Of a stretch of DNA of 64,000 nucleotides, positions 44,256 to 57,173 are shown one piece after another. Location: assembly GCA_019633425.1 (NCBI GenBank), contig WSUB01000005.1:248001-312000 (forward strand), read 5' to 3'. The translations under genes were made by a program, and so were the position numbers. The stretch's first letter is position 1. Each line of letters opens with the position of its first letter. This DNA comes from Tulasnella sp. 424 (taxonomy: Eukaryota; Basidiomycota; Agaricomycetes; Cantharellales; Tulasnellaceae). The notes below the pieces were generated by a model that worked only from the letters and a program-made list of their open reading frames with translations, was not told the origin of the DNA and searched no databases.

Positions 44256-46005
44256 ATGTCAACAGATCCTTCCGACGAACCAGAGCCGAGCGGCTCCTTT
44301 ATAACTCTAGAAAGATTAATTGCAGATGAAAACGCAGAAAGGTGAGCCTATAAGCGGATGCTTCTGTATAAGGAGTCTGTTGCTCAACAGGGAATCCGTT
44401 GTTAGAGCCACTTTGCCCCTTACTATGCCAGAATATAACCAAAACATTCGGACCTCAGGGAACGTTATCTCCCAACCCACTTCTGCTCTACGCAAAGCCC
44501 AGAAATTCCAGGCTCGGCAAGCGCGCGCTCGAAACGCGCTTCTTCCAATCCATACCCTCCCACGCGAGCTCCTCTCACAAATATGGACCGACATCACCTA
44601 CAACGCCGCCATCATCGGTGAAGACGGGGTATGGACTTTGGCACAGGTGTCGGCATTATGGGCCGATATCCTTTTCAGGTCCTCCGAGATGTGGTGCGAA
44701 ATCAGCAGCGCTTTCTCCCAGAAAAGAACGCAGTGGGCACTGAAGAAATCGGCAGAAAGACCTCTTCACGTCTTTCTAGGGATGGAGCACAATGTAGCGG
44801 AGACCTTCAATACAGTCCTACCACACTGCCATCGTTGGCGCGAATTGCGAATCGCAGCGGGGCTTCCGGAGATCACTCTCGCGTTGCAAGTGACATCCTT
44901 GCCGATGTTAGATTCGTTGCAAATCATACCGCGATACGACATTGGAGAAATCGCCCAACCTCTCAACCTGCTCGCCTCCCCTGGTCTTCGCACCCTTTCC
45001 CTCCGGTCTGTCCCACTTGATTGGCCCTCACCGTCGGCGGTTCCAACAGGACTTCGTTCGCTCGATATCCATAATATAAAAAACGGACCCACGTTCTCCC
45101 AGCTCTTCGCCATATTGTCGTCGATGCAGCTATTGGAGGAGTTGCAGTTGTATGAAGTAGGACCTCCAGCAGGAGATCAGCCCTCGACAAGCGGCGAGCA
45201 GAGACCCCTGATAATGCCCCACCTTCGCAAACTCTGGATTTTCCAGATAGAGCAGACGTTCATCCCTCTATTAATGTCCTGCATTCGGGCTCAAAATTGC
45301 CGTTCTGTCATCGTCCTCACCTCTCCCCAAAACGTTAACGCTACAAAACGCCTCCGTTCTCTCCTAACCCCAATCGCTTCATCCACTAAAGAGCTCTTCC
45401 TGGCTATTGGCGATTTTGCTGCATGTGGGTACGCAACACTTTCCACCTCTGCCACACCCAACATGTTCGAACACTCGCAGGGGACGGGAGCAAGCGAATT
45501 CAGCATCGGTTTTTTGGTTGGCCGAAACTCCGAATACCTCCAAGTCGTTGTAGAATTTCTTGCCTATACGGCCATCCCGATGTCGTTGTTAGTTCGATGC
45601 ACGGAACTTCGGACCCAGAGCGCGATCACTCAGTTGGACTGGGACCAGCTACCTTCTCTTCGTGAGCTCATAATAACCGTCCCCTTCGAACCCTCTCCTC
45701 TTCTATCAAGCCTCTGTAAACCTCGAGGACCCCGACATTCGCCTCGCTGGCCTTGCCCAAAGTTAACGGTTCTCAGGCTTCCAGGACTGCAATACGTGCC
45801 GCTTGGATTCGGTGCTTTCCTCCAGCAGAGGTGGGGACCTCCAGAGAAGGATGGGCTTCAGAGGGATTCCTCTCGACCGGCGAGGCTATCGCTGTGTCAG
45901 GCGCCCAAAGGACGGTTATCCAAACTACTTTCACCCGAAGCCATGGACCACTTCGCTGACGTATGGGAGGAATCCGCGCCAGCTCCGCAACCGGGCCAGA
46001 GGTGA
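44256..46005 (+). CDS. F-box protein (561 aa), duplicate 2
   Basis: Exons 44256..44341 and 44406..46005; 64-base intron GTGAGC...TTAG, phase 2. N-terminus MSTDPSDEPEPSGSFITLER. F-box LLPIHTLPRELLSQIWTDI, then VWTLAQVSALWADILF. Near-duplicate of 41505..43340, with several short in-frame deletions in the middle (for example around SVIVLTSPQNV). Ends soon after HFADVWEESAPAPQ. Both copies are open, so both may be functional. Confidence 0.82.
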
Positions 46006-47522
46006 AGTGATTAGGAAAACGGTATAGAGGCAACGGAAGCAATATTACTAAAGGATCAAATGGTCATCAAATGGGCGACTCTAGTCATACTTATCACTGC
46101 GTGTTACGTTCTCGATATTTCTATATATGTCGACTCTAGGTTGAATGTATTTCATCATCCCCGTCTCCGCGTTGTCTCCGCATCGACTACGCCTTCATCG
46201 TGGGCCATTTAAATCCGGGCATTACTGCGCCCCAGCTTCCATGCCAGTTCCACAACCCCGCACCATTTAAGACTCCTGGGCACCTACTACCGAGCTCGCG
46301 CTGTTTCAACCTGGGGGGAAGAAGCCAGCCATGCCATCTTGCTCTTCTATGAACGCATTCAACAACTCGTTGTAGCAACCGTGTCAACTTCGAGAGTATC
46401 CCTTGATGTTGCCATCGGCGCTCGTCGTGGGGCTCCGAGGGTGATCCTAGGGAATATGGCGGGGTGCCGGGTTCTACCCCCGGTGGCCGGAAGACTAGTG
46501 GATCAACCGCTGTTGTGAGACGGTCGAGCTCAGCACTTTGAATAAGCATCATGTCGAAAAGGGGCGAACGGACGTGTCTAAGACGAAGCGAATTTAATTT
46601 ACCAAAATCAAAGCGCTAAGCGCAAACCGGAGCATTGTTGCTGATGTCAGACCCGAGCTTTGACTGACGCTCTGTACCTCATCTAGATCGGGGTTGGCTC
46701 TAAGATGAGGAGAAAGAGATACTATCTTGTTTGGCACTCGGACGAAACGAAAGAGCAACAAAAGGGAACGGAGCCCTAAGTCATGTGACCCATTTTGGGT
46801 TTGCCTACATACAAACACCAAGAGGCTTCTTCAGCCTGTCAAATGCTAACGAGCACTATCTACCTATCTACTAGCTGCCCTATGCAGCTCCTTCAGCTCA
46901 CGTCTCTCGAAAGTACGCGATCCCTTCTCCCTTCCCCGGGTCGTCCAGCTCCAGCTCCGCTCGAATCTCCAGGACTCGAGCGTGCCCGCCGTTCTACTGC
47001 ACGGTCTCTGGAACGACCCCCCGAGAAAGGAGATGGAAAAGAAACACAAGACAGAACAGAACGGTGAACAACAAGACTCGAGTTCCCGAAGAAAAAACCC
47101 CAAAACGAGAAGAGAGCAAAACGTAGAGAGAAAGTACGTGCCGCGAAAACAAAAACAAATCCCGTATTAGAAAAGAAAAAAAACAGCCATTCGCTGAACT
47201 TTTTCGAAGTGGAAACCGGTATTTTACGATAAGGAGGAACCCCAATAAATAATGCTTGATAGATGGATGAGAGAGAAAAAAGTGGGTTGGGTGGAGAAAA
47301 GATAAAAGAGTCGGGTATAAGTCGACATCTATAGAGGTGGGTCTGTAATGGTCCAAGGGGTGGATGGATTTTTGTTGGTGAGAAAAGCGTCTAGGTTCGC
47401 ATCTAGAAACGAGAAGACTGAATCGAGCCAGCCAAGAATCCGTCAGACCATTGAAGGCAGCAAACGGGTTCGAGAGCGCTCACCATCGCAAAACCCCGAT
47501 GCCCATTGCCTCGTCGCTCCCT
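46006..47522. other. 1.5 kb intergenic, no gene seen
   Basis: The first 680 bases are the right-hand copy of the F-box unit's flank (see 43341..44255). 46700-47522 contains purine-rich runs (about 47030-47200 and 47260-47310) and short ORFs with biased composition only. Confidence 0.4.
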
Positions 47523-49177
47523 TCACAGCGACGTCTCCCCTTCTGAAGTGATGTTCCGGACACTCTTGTACGACCTCTCAACTCCCCAATCCGCCGCATG
47601 CCTGGTCAAGTCGTCCCTCTCGCCTTCGAAAATGCACATCCTCACGCACATCTTGACCGCGTCCTCTCGCTGCCTAACCATCCTCAACAACGCCTTGGCA
47701 ATGTCCGAATCGTCGTAAACACGATGGGCGTTGTCCTTTTCAAAGGCCAAGACCCTAAAGTCTTCCACGATGGGCATGACCCAGGTATCTTGGTCTTTGG
47801 GACGGGGCGTCAATTCGGAGATGAACGATGGGATGGGTGAGGAATCTTCGAAGGAGATCGTGTGCAGGTTGGGGACTTTGCGCAAAACGTTGAGGAGGTT
47901 GTCTTGGCACATTTCCGTAGCGTGCAAGCGCAAGACACGGACGGCGGGGAGAGGCAGGATTTGAGTGTTGACCTGGTTCGGAGAGTCTTTGATGTGGGTG
48001 AAAAGCAGGCGAGACAAGTTGGGCATTTCGACGTGAGACAGCAAGCGGACGATATCTTCTTCGGTGATTCCGTTGAGTTCGAGGCATTCGAGATTTGGGG
48101 CTACGACGTGTGACGAGCTGAAGCGGAATTGCATGGGCATTAAGGGGTCTGAACGGATTGTAAGCTTCTTGAGGCTATTCCCTGTAGGAGGAGGGGATAA
48201 GGTGGGTCAGCATATTGCTTTTCGCGTGTTGGGTGGAGAAAATCCCGTGTTTGCACGCGCGTGTCTCCGCGCGGAGGCTTTTGGGGAGAGCGATAAAGAC
48301 CAGGTCGGATCGCTCTTCGGCCGGCGAAACTCAACCGGACAAGCACGGGAAAAATAAACCCGATGGGACGAATGAAACCAGGGTCCAAACTCACATTCAC
48401 CGAGGAGCGAGGCTTGGGTCCATGTTGGGGTATGGATTGAAAGGGTATGAAGGTTATCGAAAAGGGGGCCGTCCCACTTCAAGGGCATGCTCCTGGTAGA
48501 CAAGTGTCTAAGGTTGGGGGCTCGTCCACCAAATGGATTGAAGACTCGGACACCAGGTCCCGACAGGTTCATCCTCTCCAAAATGGGAGCCTCGTCCAGC
48601 AGATTCTCCATAAGCGTGACGGCCACATGAGCGTCCAGCACGCTTAAATCGAAACTCCTCCATCTTCTGACGTGTGGGTAAACCAAACGCAAAAAGATCT
48701 CGGCGTCTTCTTTTGTTGCGATGTTTGAGGCTGCCACGTCGATAGGGACCGATGAGCTTCGTTCCAAACGAGCGGCGATTTCGTCGTAGGCGCCTGGATG
48801 GGTTTTACCGCCGACAAAGTTGATGTCGGTCCAGAGCATTGGGGTCGAGAGGACGATATCGCGGAGGCGCGTGCATGTGTGAGAAATGAGGATTGGGAAG
48901 CGAGAGTCGCCCACGGCTTTACTCTCTTCGACGCCGTGTTCGATAATAAGCGAGAGACTGCGAGCGTCGAGGCCGTTTGGTTTCAGTTTATTCTTAGGCG
49001 GGGGAGTGGCGCGACTTACATTTCTACTGGAGGCGCAAGGAAGGGAGGGGGAGGCGAGACGGGAGGATATGCATGGTGAGGGATGGCGTGAAGGCCACCG
49101 ACGAGAGGGACGTGTTTAGAGAAAGTTGGGGAGAGTTGGAGCTTAAGATCACTGGTAACAACGTTGACGGTGGACAT
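47523..49177 (-). CDS. F-box protein (459 aa), separate lineage
   Basis: Exons 49177..49020, 48957..48395 and 48181..47523; introns of 62 and 213 bases; total 460 codons. The F-box straddles intron 1: APPVEILSLIIEHGVEESK, then ISHTCTRLRDIVLSTPMLWTDI. LRR-like repeats follow (NLRHLSTRSMPLKWDG, LHTLSIHT, NLECLELNGITEED, LPAVRVLRLHATEM). The protein ends ITSEGETSL. It is distinct in sequence from the genes at 39-46 kb and at 1-8 kb. The 213-base intron is the longest I placed in the window; it joins GEW/NSLKKLTIRSD in frame. Confidence 0.8.
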
Positions 49178-52100
49178 CGTAGACTATTGAGAGTGGGTAT
49201 CTAATGATAGAAGGGGGGAGAGACGGAGGGGGGACGGGGGGATGAGACGAGGAAAGTGGCGATGAGGACTTTTTTTTTTTGAAACGTTTTAAAGGGTAGG
49301 GGACGGGAAGAAGGAGATGATATTTGAGTAATCCGAATGGCGAGATGAGATACATGTAGAGTATTGAACCCGTAGAGTTGGCGCAGAGTTGCGCTTCCCT
49401 GAAGGGAAAAAAAAGTGGGTGCACCAGAAAAAAAAAAAACAAGCACGATAAGGGCCTGAGCGCGTCTGTTGTTGCCCACCCCTGAAACTAGCTTCCCCCA
49501 GTTCATCGGCCGCTGTCGGGCCCCCAATCGCGATTATTTCCTCTCGTCCTGCCGATTCCGTGGACGTTGCTCGCCACCTCACTCGCCACCGTACGTCGAA
49601 CGAGAGGCGACAGCAAGGAAACCAAAGGGCTCATCTCCTGAGGAACTCGCGCTGTCAACCCGGCCACTGTTGTATATGGTCTGATATGTACGTACAAAGG
49701 GACAAAAAAAAATCAGTCTATCGGGACGCGGAGTTCCCGAAGAGGAGTCTCAGGGTTAAGGTGCTGGCTGGCTGCACGAGCCTTGTTGGCTTTTTTATGA
49801 TCTTCTTCCGGCACAACGACTTTTCCAGCCACGCGCACGAGGGATGGTAAAATATTTCCGTGTCAAGCCTCTCTCCCCAATAGAATATTCAATTCATATG
49901 TTGCAACGTCTTAAGTCTCGTGTGAAAGCCTTAAAGATGATCATGGGTAACTAGCTAGCCCCCTTCCAGCTGGTACGAGGCATGACTACACAAGCCTGTG
50001 CATCTCGACATCTCGACTCACGGCCAGGCGGATATCCGTAATTTCACGTACATTTTATACGCACATTAGTCAACACGCCCCCGCCCAGCGGCGAAGGGAA
50101 GGGCGAGTGGGGATCGCAACGAGGAAGTGGCAGCAGTCCACGTTGAAACCCCGTCCACACGCTCACGATTACCCTCCCGCGATCATACAGCAGTCGAAAA
50201 TCCCCCGAATCTTCAGCGTTTCGGTACACACTTTGATGATATGAATAACGAAAATACAGACCGCTTCCTCCCCACTCAAGTTATTCCGCGGAAGAACTTA
50301 GTCTAATAAAGGCGAGGGTATACTTTGTATTCGCAAAAATCCGGACGAGGAAGTCTCGAACCGATGGAGTGGGATCCGTCTGAAAGGTACTCCGTACGCG
50401 CCCTCTCTCCGGATCCCCCATTTGTCTGTAACCCACCCTCTCGAACCGAATTGCAGAAGCTGTGCTCTCAAGCGCCATGGTGAACAAAAAAAGGGGACTA
50501 TCTGATAGCTGTTGTGGCGATCGCCGAAAACGTGACCGGTAACGCCCCAACGCTTGTCGACCAGTCGTTTTTCGTCCCCTCTCCGAATTTCGCAGGCTGC
50601 AGCTCCACCCTCTTATCGGTAAAATTCTCCTACGAATCTCCCTCTAAATTGCGATCGACAGGGAAGCAACCCGGCCGGGGAGATAACCTTACTTACCCAA
50701 GGCCCAACAGAAATGAGGGTCTGAGCGACGTGTCAGGTTCGTCGACGTCGAAGAACGACCGCGCCCAATCATGCACGCAAAGAATGGGTGTTGAGCTCGG
50801 TTCGACACACTGTTTCCTAATCAACTTTCCCATCTTACTATGGTACCGCCGTGATGGGAGGCTGGCTTCAGGGGCGATCGGTATCACCTTCGAATCGCGG
50901 TCTCCCTCGGCCAAGAGTCACATAGGCATGCCTGAAGCTTATCGTCGTCCCTTACCCAACTGCCTTTCTTTCCCTTCAGGTATCAACAGCGTCTCTCCAA
51001 GGCGGCTATGAATCATGTATGAATCATGTACCAAGCGCGCCTCTCTTTCAATCGGACATGTGTACGATCCAAAATACCGTTTGTGAGGCTCAAGGGCGTC
51101 AAGTCTCAAGCCAGCTAGCTAACCCTTCCACGTTAGTGTTTCACCCGGTTACGAAATACGTTACACGTTTACGAGCGAGTCTCTTCGTTAATCAAGGCCA
51201 CAACGGCCTTCTCCGATCGGACCGACAGGCCCAACCTGTAAAGCCGATTCCGAAAATATGTAAGCCAAACCTTCTTTCCGGGCCAGCCGAAGGAGGTCCC
51301 TCATGGAGCTTCCGGCTTCCGTTTCCCAGCGTTTCGGAGCCTTTTGCCTATGTAATACTATCACATAACGGCACTGTGTTTCCCGTCCGCGGACCGGCCT
51401 TAAACTGGGTCGAACGGTGCAGACTCTCGCGGGTATCGGATTGTCCATGGAGAAGCGGTTTTGGTTTCATGAGGCAGTTCGATATAGTAATTTAAAGTAT
51501 CATATGCCAAACTCCGGGCCGGGGATTTTAACAATCTGGCTGGGCAGCAGCATCAGCGGGTACACATTCCGACCTCACCTCGGGCGGGGGTCCCTTTGGA
51601 GGATGGAATGCTAGCTGGTTATCTTCGCGTCGTTCACGCTAGTACAGCTGACCCGGGCCGTGTTGTAATGGTTGACCAGCAATCCTTTGCTATAGTCTTT
51701 GGGAGCACTCTGCGCATCCGGTTCTCCGAGGAGGACGCTGCACCCAGTCAACGGCCTCGTGCCGAATGCCCCGGCGGGAGTCGGTTATAAGACATGGTGG
51801 AGCTCGCTTCGAAACCAACTTTAAATTAATCGCGCACTTCATTCCCTACACCGCAGAAGCGAGTGAAGCGAGTGGGAAGGAAATGGTCGCTTTAGGTCTC
51901 TCTCAACAGACGAGATTCGGGGGCATTCTCAGAGACTTCCCGCCGGAAATCTATCGACCCATCTGTCACGGTCACCATGTCGGTATTAATATTGAGAACA
52001 TCTATGTTACTTTGTATTTGTTCCGAGCATTCCTTTGTTTGCTTGTTCCTCGGCTACTGCATGTTGGCATTGGGTGTACCGCATATGTAGCTCAGGTATT

Positions 52101-52446
52101 CCCCGAACGTCGGATCAAAAATGCGTATGATAGGAGAGTATAGCTTTAGGCTCGATTCACTTGCACGTGAGAGCAGGGGAAAGCTCAGATCGTGTTCCCA
52201 TGGACAGACCAACGGACGACCGCGAAGGCATTTTAAAGGTCTGCAGAAGAGTGCACCAGAGCAGATCATAATATACGTAAAATATGAGTGGGGTGTTACT
52301 AATAAATAACTAACAAGTACAGGTACGTCACGCGCGGCAATCTGTGGGGAAGCGATGAGGGGTATAGCGGTCGGGCGAAAGGTGATCACCCGACGCGGGT
52401 TTCTACGAGGAAGAAAGGCGACGCTAAGAGATACAGCACTTGAATT
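49178..52446. other. 3.3 kb gene-poor stretch
   Basis: Homopolymer runs lie at about 49270-49280 (T) and 49425-49440 (A). Short ORFs (for example 51766..52143 plus strand, 125 codons, with no ATG confirmed) lack recognisable domains. I see no transposon ends, RNA gene or conserved coding signal. Confidence 0.35.
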
Positions 52447-52800
52447 TTAAACTGACGAAGTAGCAGCTTCAGGCTCGTCAAGGTCAGCAAGAACCTTTTG
52501 AGCGACTCCTTCTTTGGCTTCTGACTTGGTGTTTGATGGCCCATGTTTGTATTCTTTGCCGCCGACTGTGTTTAAGGCATCAAAGAAACCCATTCCCAAA
52601 TAAACAAGGAGCCGATGTTTAAAAAGAAAAATGCCTTGCGTACCATTGACGGTGGCGATCCAACCTTCGTTTGCCCTCTCGTTGTTAACCTTGACGGTGT
52701 TGGTTGAGACGAGCTTTCGTTTGGCGAACGCGTTATACATATGCATCCAGAAGTGGTTCTGGCCGTCTGGAGCTCCGAATACTGAGTGATTGTCGGACAT
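52447..52800 (-). CDS. dsRBD-fold mini-protein A (91 aa)
   Basis: Exons 52800..52644 and 52565..52447; intron 78 bases (GTACGC...CACAG), phase 1. The unspliced frame is also open, but only splicing gives the fold. First helix HFWMHMYNAFAKRK, strands STNTVKVNN and NEGWIATVN, then YKHGPSNTKSEAKEGVAQK and VLADL as the last strand and helix. That order, and AK at the start of helix 2 where dsRNA-binding domains contact the RNA backbone, fit a single dsRBD. No other domain is present. A short acidic tail ends TSSV. The call comes from pattern; binding of dsRNA is inferred and not shown. It shares gene structure with the four genes that follow. Confidence 0.65.
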   Translation of the reverse strand: MSDNHSVFGAPDGQNHFWMHMYNAFAKRKLVSTNTVKVNNERANEGWIATVNGTQGIFLFKHRLLVYLGMGFFDALNTVGGKEYKHGPSNTKSEAKEGVAQKVLADLDEPEAATSSV

Positions 52801-54534
52801 GATGGATATAAGGGAGGAGAAAAGGCGATACAGAGTGAGGGTTCTGAGATGGCTGAGGGATCGGAGTGCGTTGACAATGCTCTTTGCTGAAAGGACTGGC
52901 TGGGAGCTTTAAATACATCTTACACAGTCTGCGGTGAAGGACTTAGGTGGTCTGATCTTGCGAGTGGTGCTCAGTGCCGCCGGTGCAAGTTGGGGCTTGG
53001 AAGGCGGGACAGCGCCTCTCGAACGACCCATTAGTGGAAACTCGAAAAGAAAAGATGGTTTGTAAGCCTTATGTGGCGCCGGAAACCTTTGTTTTATTCT
53101 TGTAACGGTGTTAGGCGGTGGTTGACGGAAGTCGAGGCACCTAATTTCGGGGAGAGGAGGAGGGAAAATACCTTGCTGCGCCGATCCTATCCGACGCGTG
53201 CAAATTCGGCGGTACTTCCACCTCACATAGGCGCCTTATTCGAACTAACCTTTTATTCTAAGCTCAGTTGTGTCCTCCACCAACAATGGTGCGTTGATTC
53301 CCCGGGGGAGGAGAGACACTCCTCAAAAAGTATTAAATTGACATACAGAGCCCCCCCACAGCGCCAGACGACAAGCACAGAAAGACGATTGCCCTGGGAG
53401 GAACTAGTTTGACGAGATGAAGGACCAAAAGGTGGTTCGAGCGGCAAGCTAGCCTGGTTGGCCTTGCCCACCTTGTCCTTTGACAGCGCCTCTGAGATAC
53501 AGGAGGAGATCCCGACCCTGTGATTCTGTTTAAGACCGAGAATGACGTAGATCGGCACGCTAGGACTCATTATGGATGGCTTCTCAGCACGAAGATCTTG
53601 AATGAGGTCATCAGACTTACCAGCCAAAGTGAACCAGAACGTTCGCGCATCTGCACAGGAACCTTCTCTACACGCAGTGCAATAGATTGCTGATCAATCC
53701 AAAGATGCGATCGGGCGAACACGCTGTGCTTCTCTCGAAGTGGTTTGGCCCGTCCGATGCCGACGTGGGATTTTCCAACACTTGTCCAATGGCAAGAGGC
53801 TACGAGAAATTTCGAGCAGGAGCACGACCCTTCTATGGTACGAGACATAGAAACAAAAAACATAAATTCGGGGTAACAATAACGAGTTTGGTGACTTATG
53901 GGAGGTGTCTCGTTCGGAGAACCTGGTATCCATTTCGAGAAAAGAGGCAGGTGCGTCACGTTGGCGCGAGGAACAAGTGAACCCCCCCCCCCCCCCAACG
54001 GGCGGTGTCCTAGAGAGACTCCGAGTCCGACGCAATCAAAATAAAGTGTAATCACAGTGATTCGATGCAGTGCAGAGCTGTTATTAGCTTCGATGACGAT
54101 TCCTGATCGTGAAGCGCTCGCTGTGCGAGGAATTTAAGGCGCCAACGCGTCGTTGAGTACCTCGGCTAGATAGTGGGGCGAACGGAGCCTTTGTCCACGG
54201 TTTAACTGGAAATACACCACAGGGGTTGATACCACAGATTAGAAGAGCTTAGAACAGCCCAAGCTCTTCTTCGGTGACTGCGGCGCTAACGTTGGTGGTG
54301 GGCTACCGATCGCTGTATTGACGACCGACCTCGCTTTGCAATCTCACGGTCGCTAAGAAAGGCACAGACTGTGAATCCTTTCAAAAGTCTACACCAGTAG
54401 AAGGCCAACAGTCCGACGCAATGAGCGACATTTACATTCCATCCAGTGGACAAGCTACAACCGATCGATCGGAAGGAACACGTCCAGTGGAAGCGAGCGA
54501 CCTGCTAATTATCACACACGTAGTCAAATCCTTA
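52801..54534. other. Intergenic with possible dsRBD relic
   Basis: The minus strand near 53450-53640 has fragments resembling the end of a dsRBD mini-gene (KVGKANQASLPLEPPFG beside a GTAAGT), but no full model can be built. Otherwise nothing is seen apart from the C-tract listed separately. Confidence 0.3.
53982..53996 (+). repeat. Poly-C tract of 15 bases
   Basis: An unbroken run of 15 C between GAA and AACGGGCGG. On the minus strand this is a G15 run, able in principle to form a quadruplex or to slip in length. Confidence 0.9.
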
Positions 54535-54869
54535 TCAAGCCAGATTCTGAGCATCTGGGTCCAGGCCGAGAGCTCTGAAGGCTTGGACGGCTACGTCGTT
54601 CTTGGCTTGCGGTTTTCTGGTGCAGGGCTTCGAGCGAAAGGGTCCAAACGTGTCCTGCTCGCGAGTGACTGGCATTTATTTGAGTATGATAAACGCTGAA
54701 TAAAGCGTATTCGCCGAGCGAGAAACTTACAGGTAAGTACGGACACCCAGAGTCCCTGCTGATTTGGACCTTCCGTGTTTTCATTATACCTGATGTTTAA
54801 GTCTGGACGTTGGGTGTAATTGTGGAACCGCATCCAATAGTGATTTTCGGTAGGCTGGGGAGTGGTCAT
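54535..54869 (-). CDS. dsRBD-fold mini-protein B (90 aa)
   Basis: Exons 54869..54731 and 54668..54535; intron 62 bases (GTAAGT...TGCCAG), phase 1. Helix 1 is HYWMRFHNYTQR, followed by strand LNIRYNEN and GLWVSVLTF, then DTFGPFRSKPCT and helix 2 PQAKNDVAVQAFRALGLD. The intron falls between the second strand and the third, as in A, C, D and E. Exon 1 is 139 bases, the same as in C. Sequence identity to A is low away from the aromatic and AK positions, so the paralogues are old. Confidence 0.65.
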
Positions 54870-57173
54870 AGAGCTTATATGATGAGAGAATTAGCGAAGA
54901 TGAGCAGTGTCGAAGGGAGGATGGGGTTGAGGTTGAGGTTGACGGACCAAACGATTCCGAGCTCGTTTTATAGACACTCTGGCCTACATATGTAGACCAT
55001 AAAAGCCCAATTCGTATGTATAAAGGTTTTCTAGAGATTTCATTCCTTGGCGGCGCGGCTCGCAGCTTTGCTGTACGTCGTACACTGGTCACTTGCGCCA
55101 AGCCCACTCCCACCGGAGGAAAGCGCTCATTATAATACGCCCAAAATGGCTCCAGAATGAAAAGGATAAAGGCGCTTCAGCACATATAAGGCATTTGCGA
55201 GGCCAATGATCTTGGAATATTGTTGAACTTTGAGTCTCGAAGTTCTCTTGAAGAGTTTTAGGGTTTGAAGGATACGGCTCGGAGGATGCTACCTCTCAAA
55301 ATGGGGACATAAGGCGCTTCAATCCATTGAAACTGACCTTCCTTGGCATCGTATGGCGCTTGAACGCACGCAGCAGCTTTAATTCCCTCCGGACAAGGCT
55401 TGTCTCACGGCTATACTTTGGACGGTTCGCCTACCTGCCTGGAGAGTATCAGAATCATGGAGAGTAAAGGCAGGTATCATAAGTCGTATTGACCTCCTTG
55501 GCACCAGAACTGCAGCAAACATTTAAGATGGGTCCTTGGTCGGGACTCTTGGGGATCACCGGAGCTAAGCCAACGTTAACGCTGGACGTTCTACAATATA
55601 ACCAATAAACTCACCTCTCACTATCTGTCTTGATCATCCTCGCTAGTGACAAGTGAAGGTATTCGGGTAAGCCCTCCCATCAAGCCTTGTTACCCTGACT
55701 TGTCGAACACTCGTCGTATCGAATCTTTACTAGCGAGATTAAACACGCTAAATCTTTTCCTCACCAAAGACAGCTTGGCCGAATGGAGACAGTGCGCACA
55801 TTCATCGGAGATCACAATGATGATGCCGACACTGCAGCGCTTACAAGTACAACCGTCCGAAGCGAGGTGAGGAACTGAGCAACAAAGCTAGATTCGGTGA
55901 GCCCCAAAGTTTGAAATAATCCTCTAATAGAATTCCCTCCGTTGCTTGATGGATGCGAGATGGGTGGAACAACAGATTGAGCTAGGTGGTGAAAGCGTCA
56001 TCGATCGCAAGAGCATGTTCACTCAATCGAGCCACTTTGCCTCCGTCCGAGTAACGCAGCACCATTCCTCATTCGGAAGGCTGGAGAAGGGCACGCTGCA
56101 CTGCCGCACGTGGGATGACCGTGGAGCCAAGGACCGTCAGCGCTTAAGGGTGACCTCAGACCGACTAGCTTCAACTGAGGGTTGAAAAGGTTGCAGACAA
56201 TGGAGGTAATCAAGGGATTTATGACCAATCGAATAATTAGGGTGATGGTCAGAGGGTCGAACGACGCCCAATGAAGGACTAGTCGAGTTGCGATCTTACT
56301 AGGCGCCAGCGAGCCTCAAGAATGGCTAACTGGTAGGTCACGTCGAAGCTTGATGCATCAGCGGTAGCTTTGGGTGAAAGCCTCGAGGGACTGAGGACCA
56401 AGATACGAGGGTTCGACAGGCTGAGGAGAACACAGGTCGACGATAGCTCGTAGTCGGAAGTTCCGAATTTTGTTTATGCACTTCGTGAGACAAACTCGAC
56501 CAAGCTTGTTCGGAGGTTTCTTCGCCTCCCCCTGGTACGAAGCACTGAATAATGGTGGGCGAAACCAAAAGGAAAAAAGGACGTGAGTCATGACTACTAC
56601 AGTTCAGCTGGGCTCAGTTATCCCACCTGGTTGCGCGTACATGGAAGGAGAGCTTGCATGCACGAGTAGAACCGTAGTTTATTGGGTTCCCGCGGCCGAC
56701 TCGGGTGTTGGGGCGATATTTACTACTGAAGTTGAGCCTTTAGCAACTTTAACCAGTAAGCTCGACTGTCTCCAGCTCAACATAGAAACTTCCGCTCGAC
56801 TTGGGGGTTTATGAGCACTTCACTTGTCTTCTCACCTCAATGCCTGTGGCAAGGCAATATACAGCAATGCTCTTACATTTCCCTTACCTGAATTGGGCGT
56901 CTCCGGAGTCCTGGTCTGAATTGCTATCGAACACTTCCTGATACTTCCCAAGCAGCCGAAAGTGCACCGTTAAAAGTTGCAACTGACCTCTTCAGGAGGG
57001 TGAGCTCTTGCCAAAAAGGTATCCTAGTGCATAAATTCATGTCGAACGATACCAAGATGTTGAGGACGTATAAAGAGAGACGTCTTGATGCCTTAACATT
57101 ATTCAACAGCGGGCTACTAATTCACGATCGCTCCTCTATCTTCTTCCATCCTTACCTGTGTACTTTTATCTTC
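54870..57173. other. 2.3 kb without a supported gene
   Basis: Short ORFs only (for example 55646..55870 and 56590..56814 plus strand); none shows a recognisable domain or splice-supported extension. Confidence 0.35.

Noticed and set aside
46455..46500. CCGGGTTCTACCCCCGG resembles a tRNA T-arm
   Set aside because: No D-arm, anticodon arm or acceptor stem fits upstream; it is a chance hairpin in the duplicated F-box flank.
53440..53810. Sixth dsRBD mini-gene on the minus strand
   Set aside because: VGKANQASLPLEPPFG resembles helix 2, but no splice keeps the phase and helix 1 is not convincing; noted only as a possible relic.
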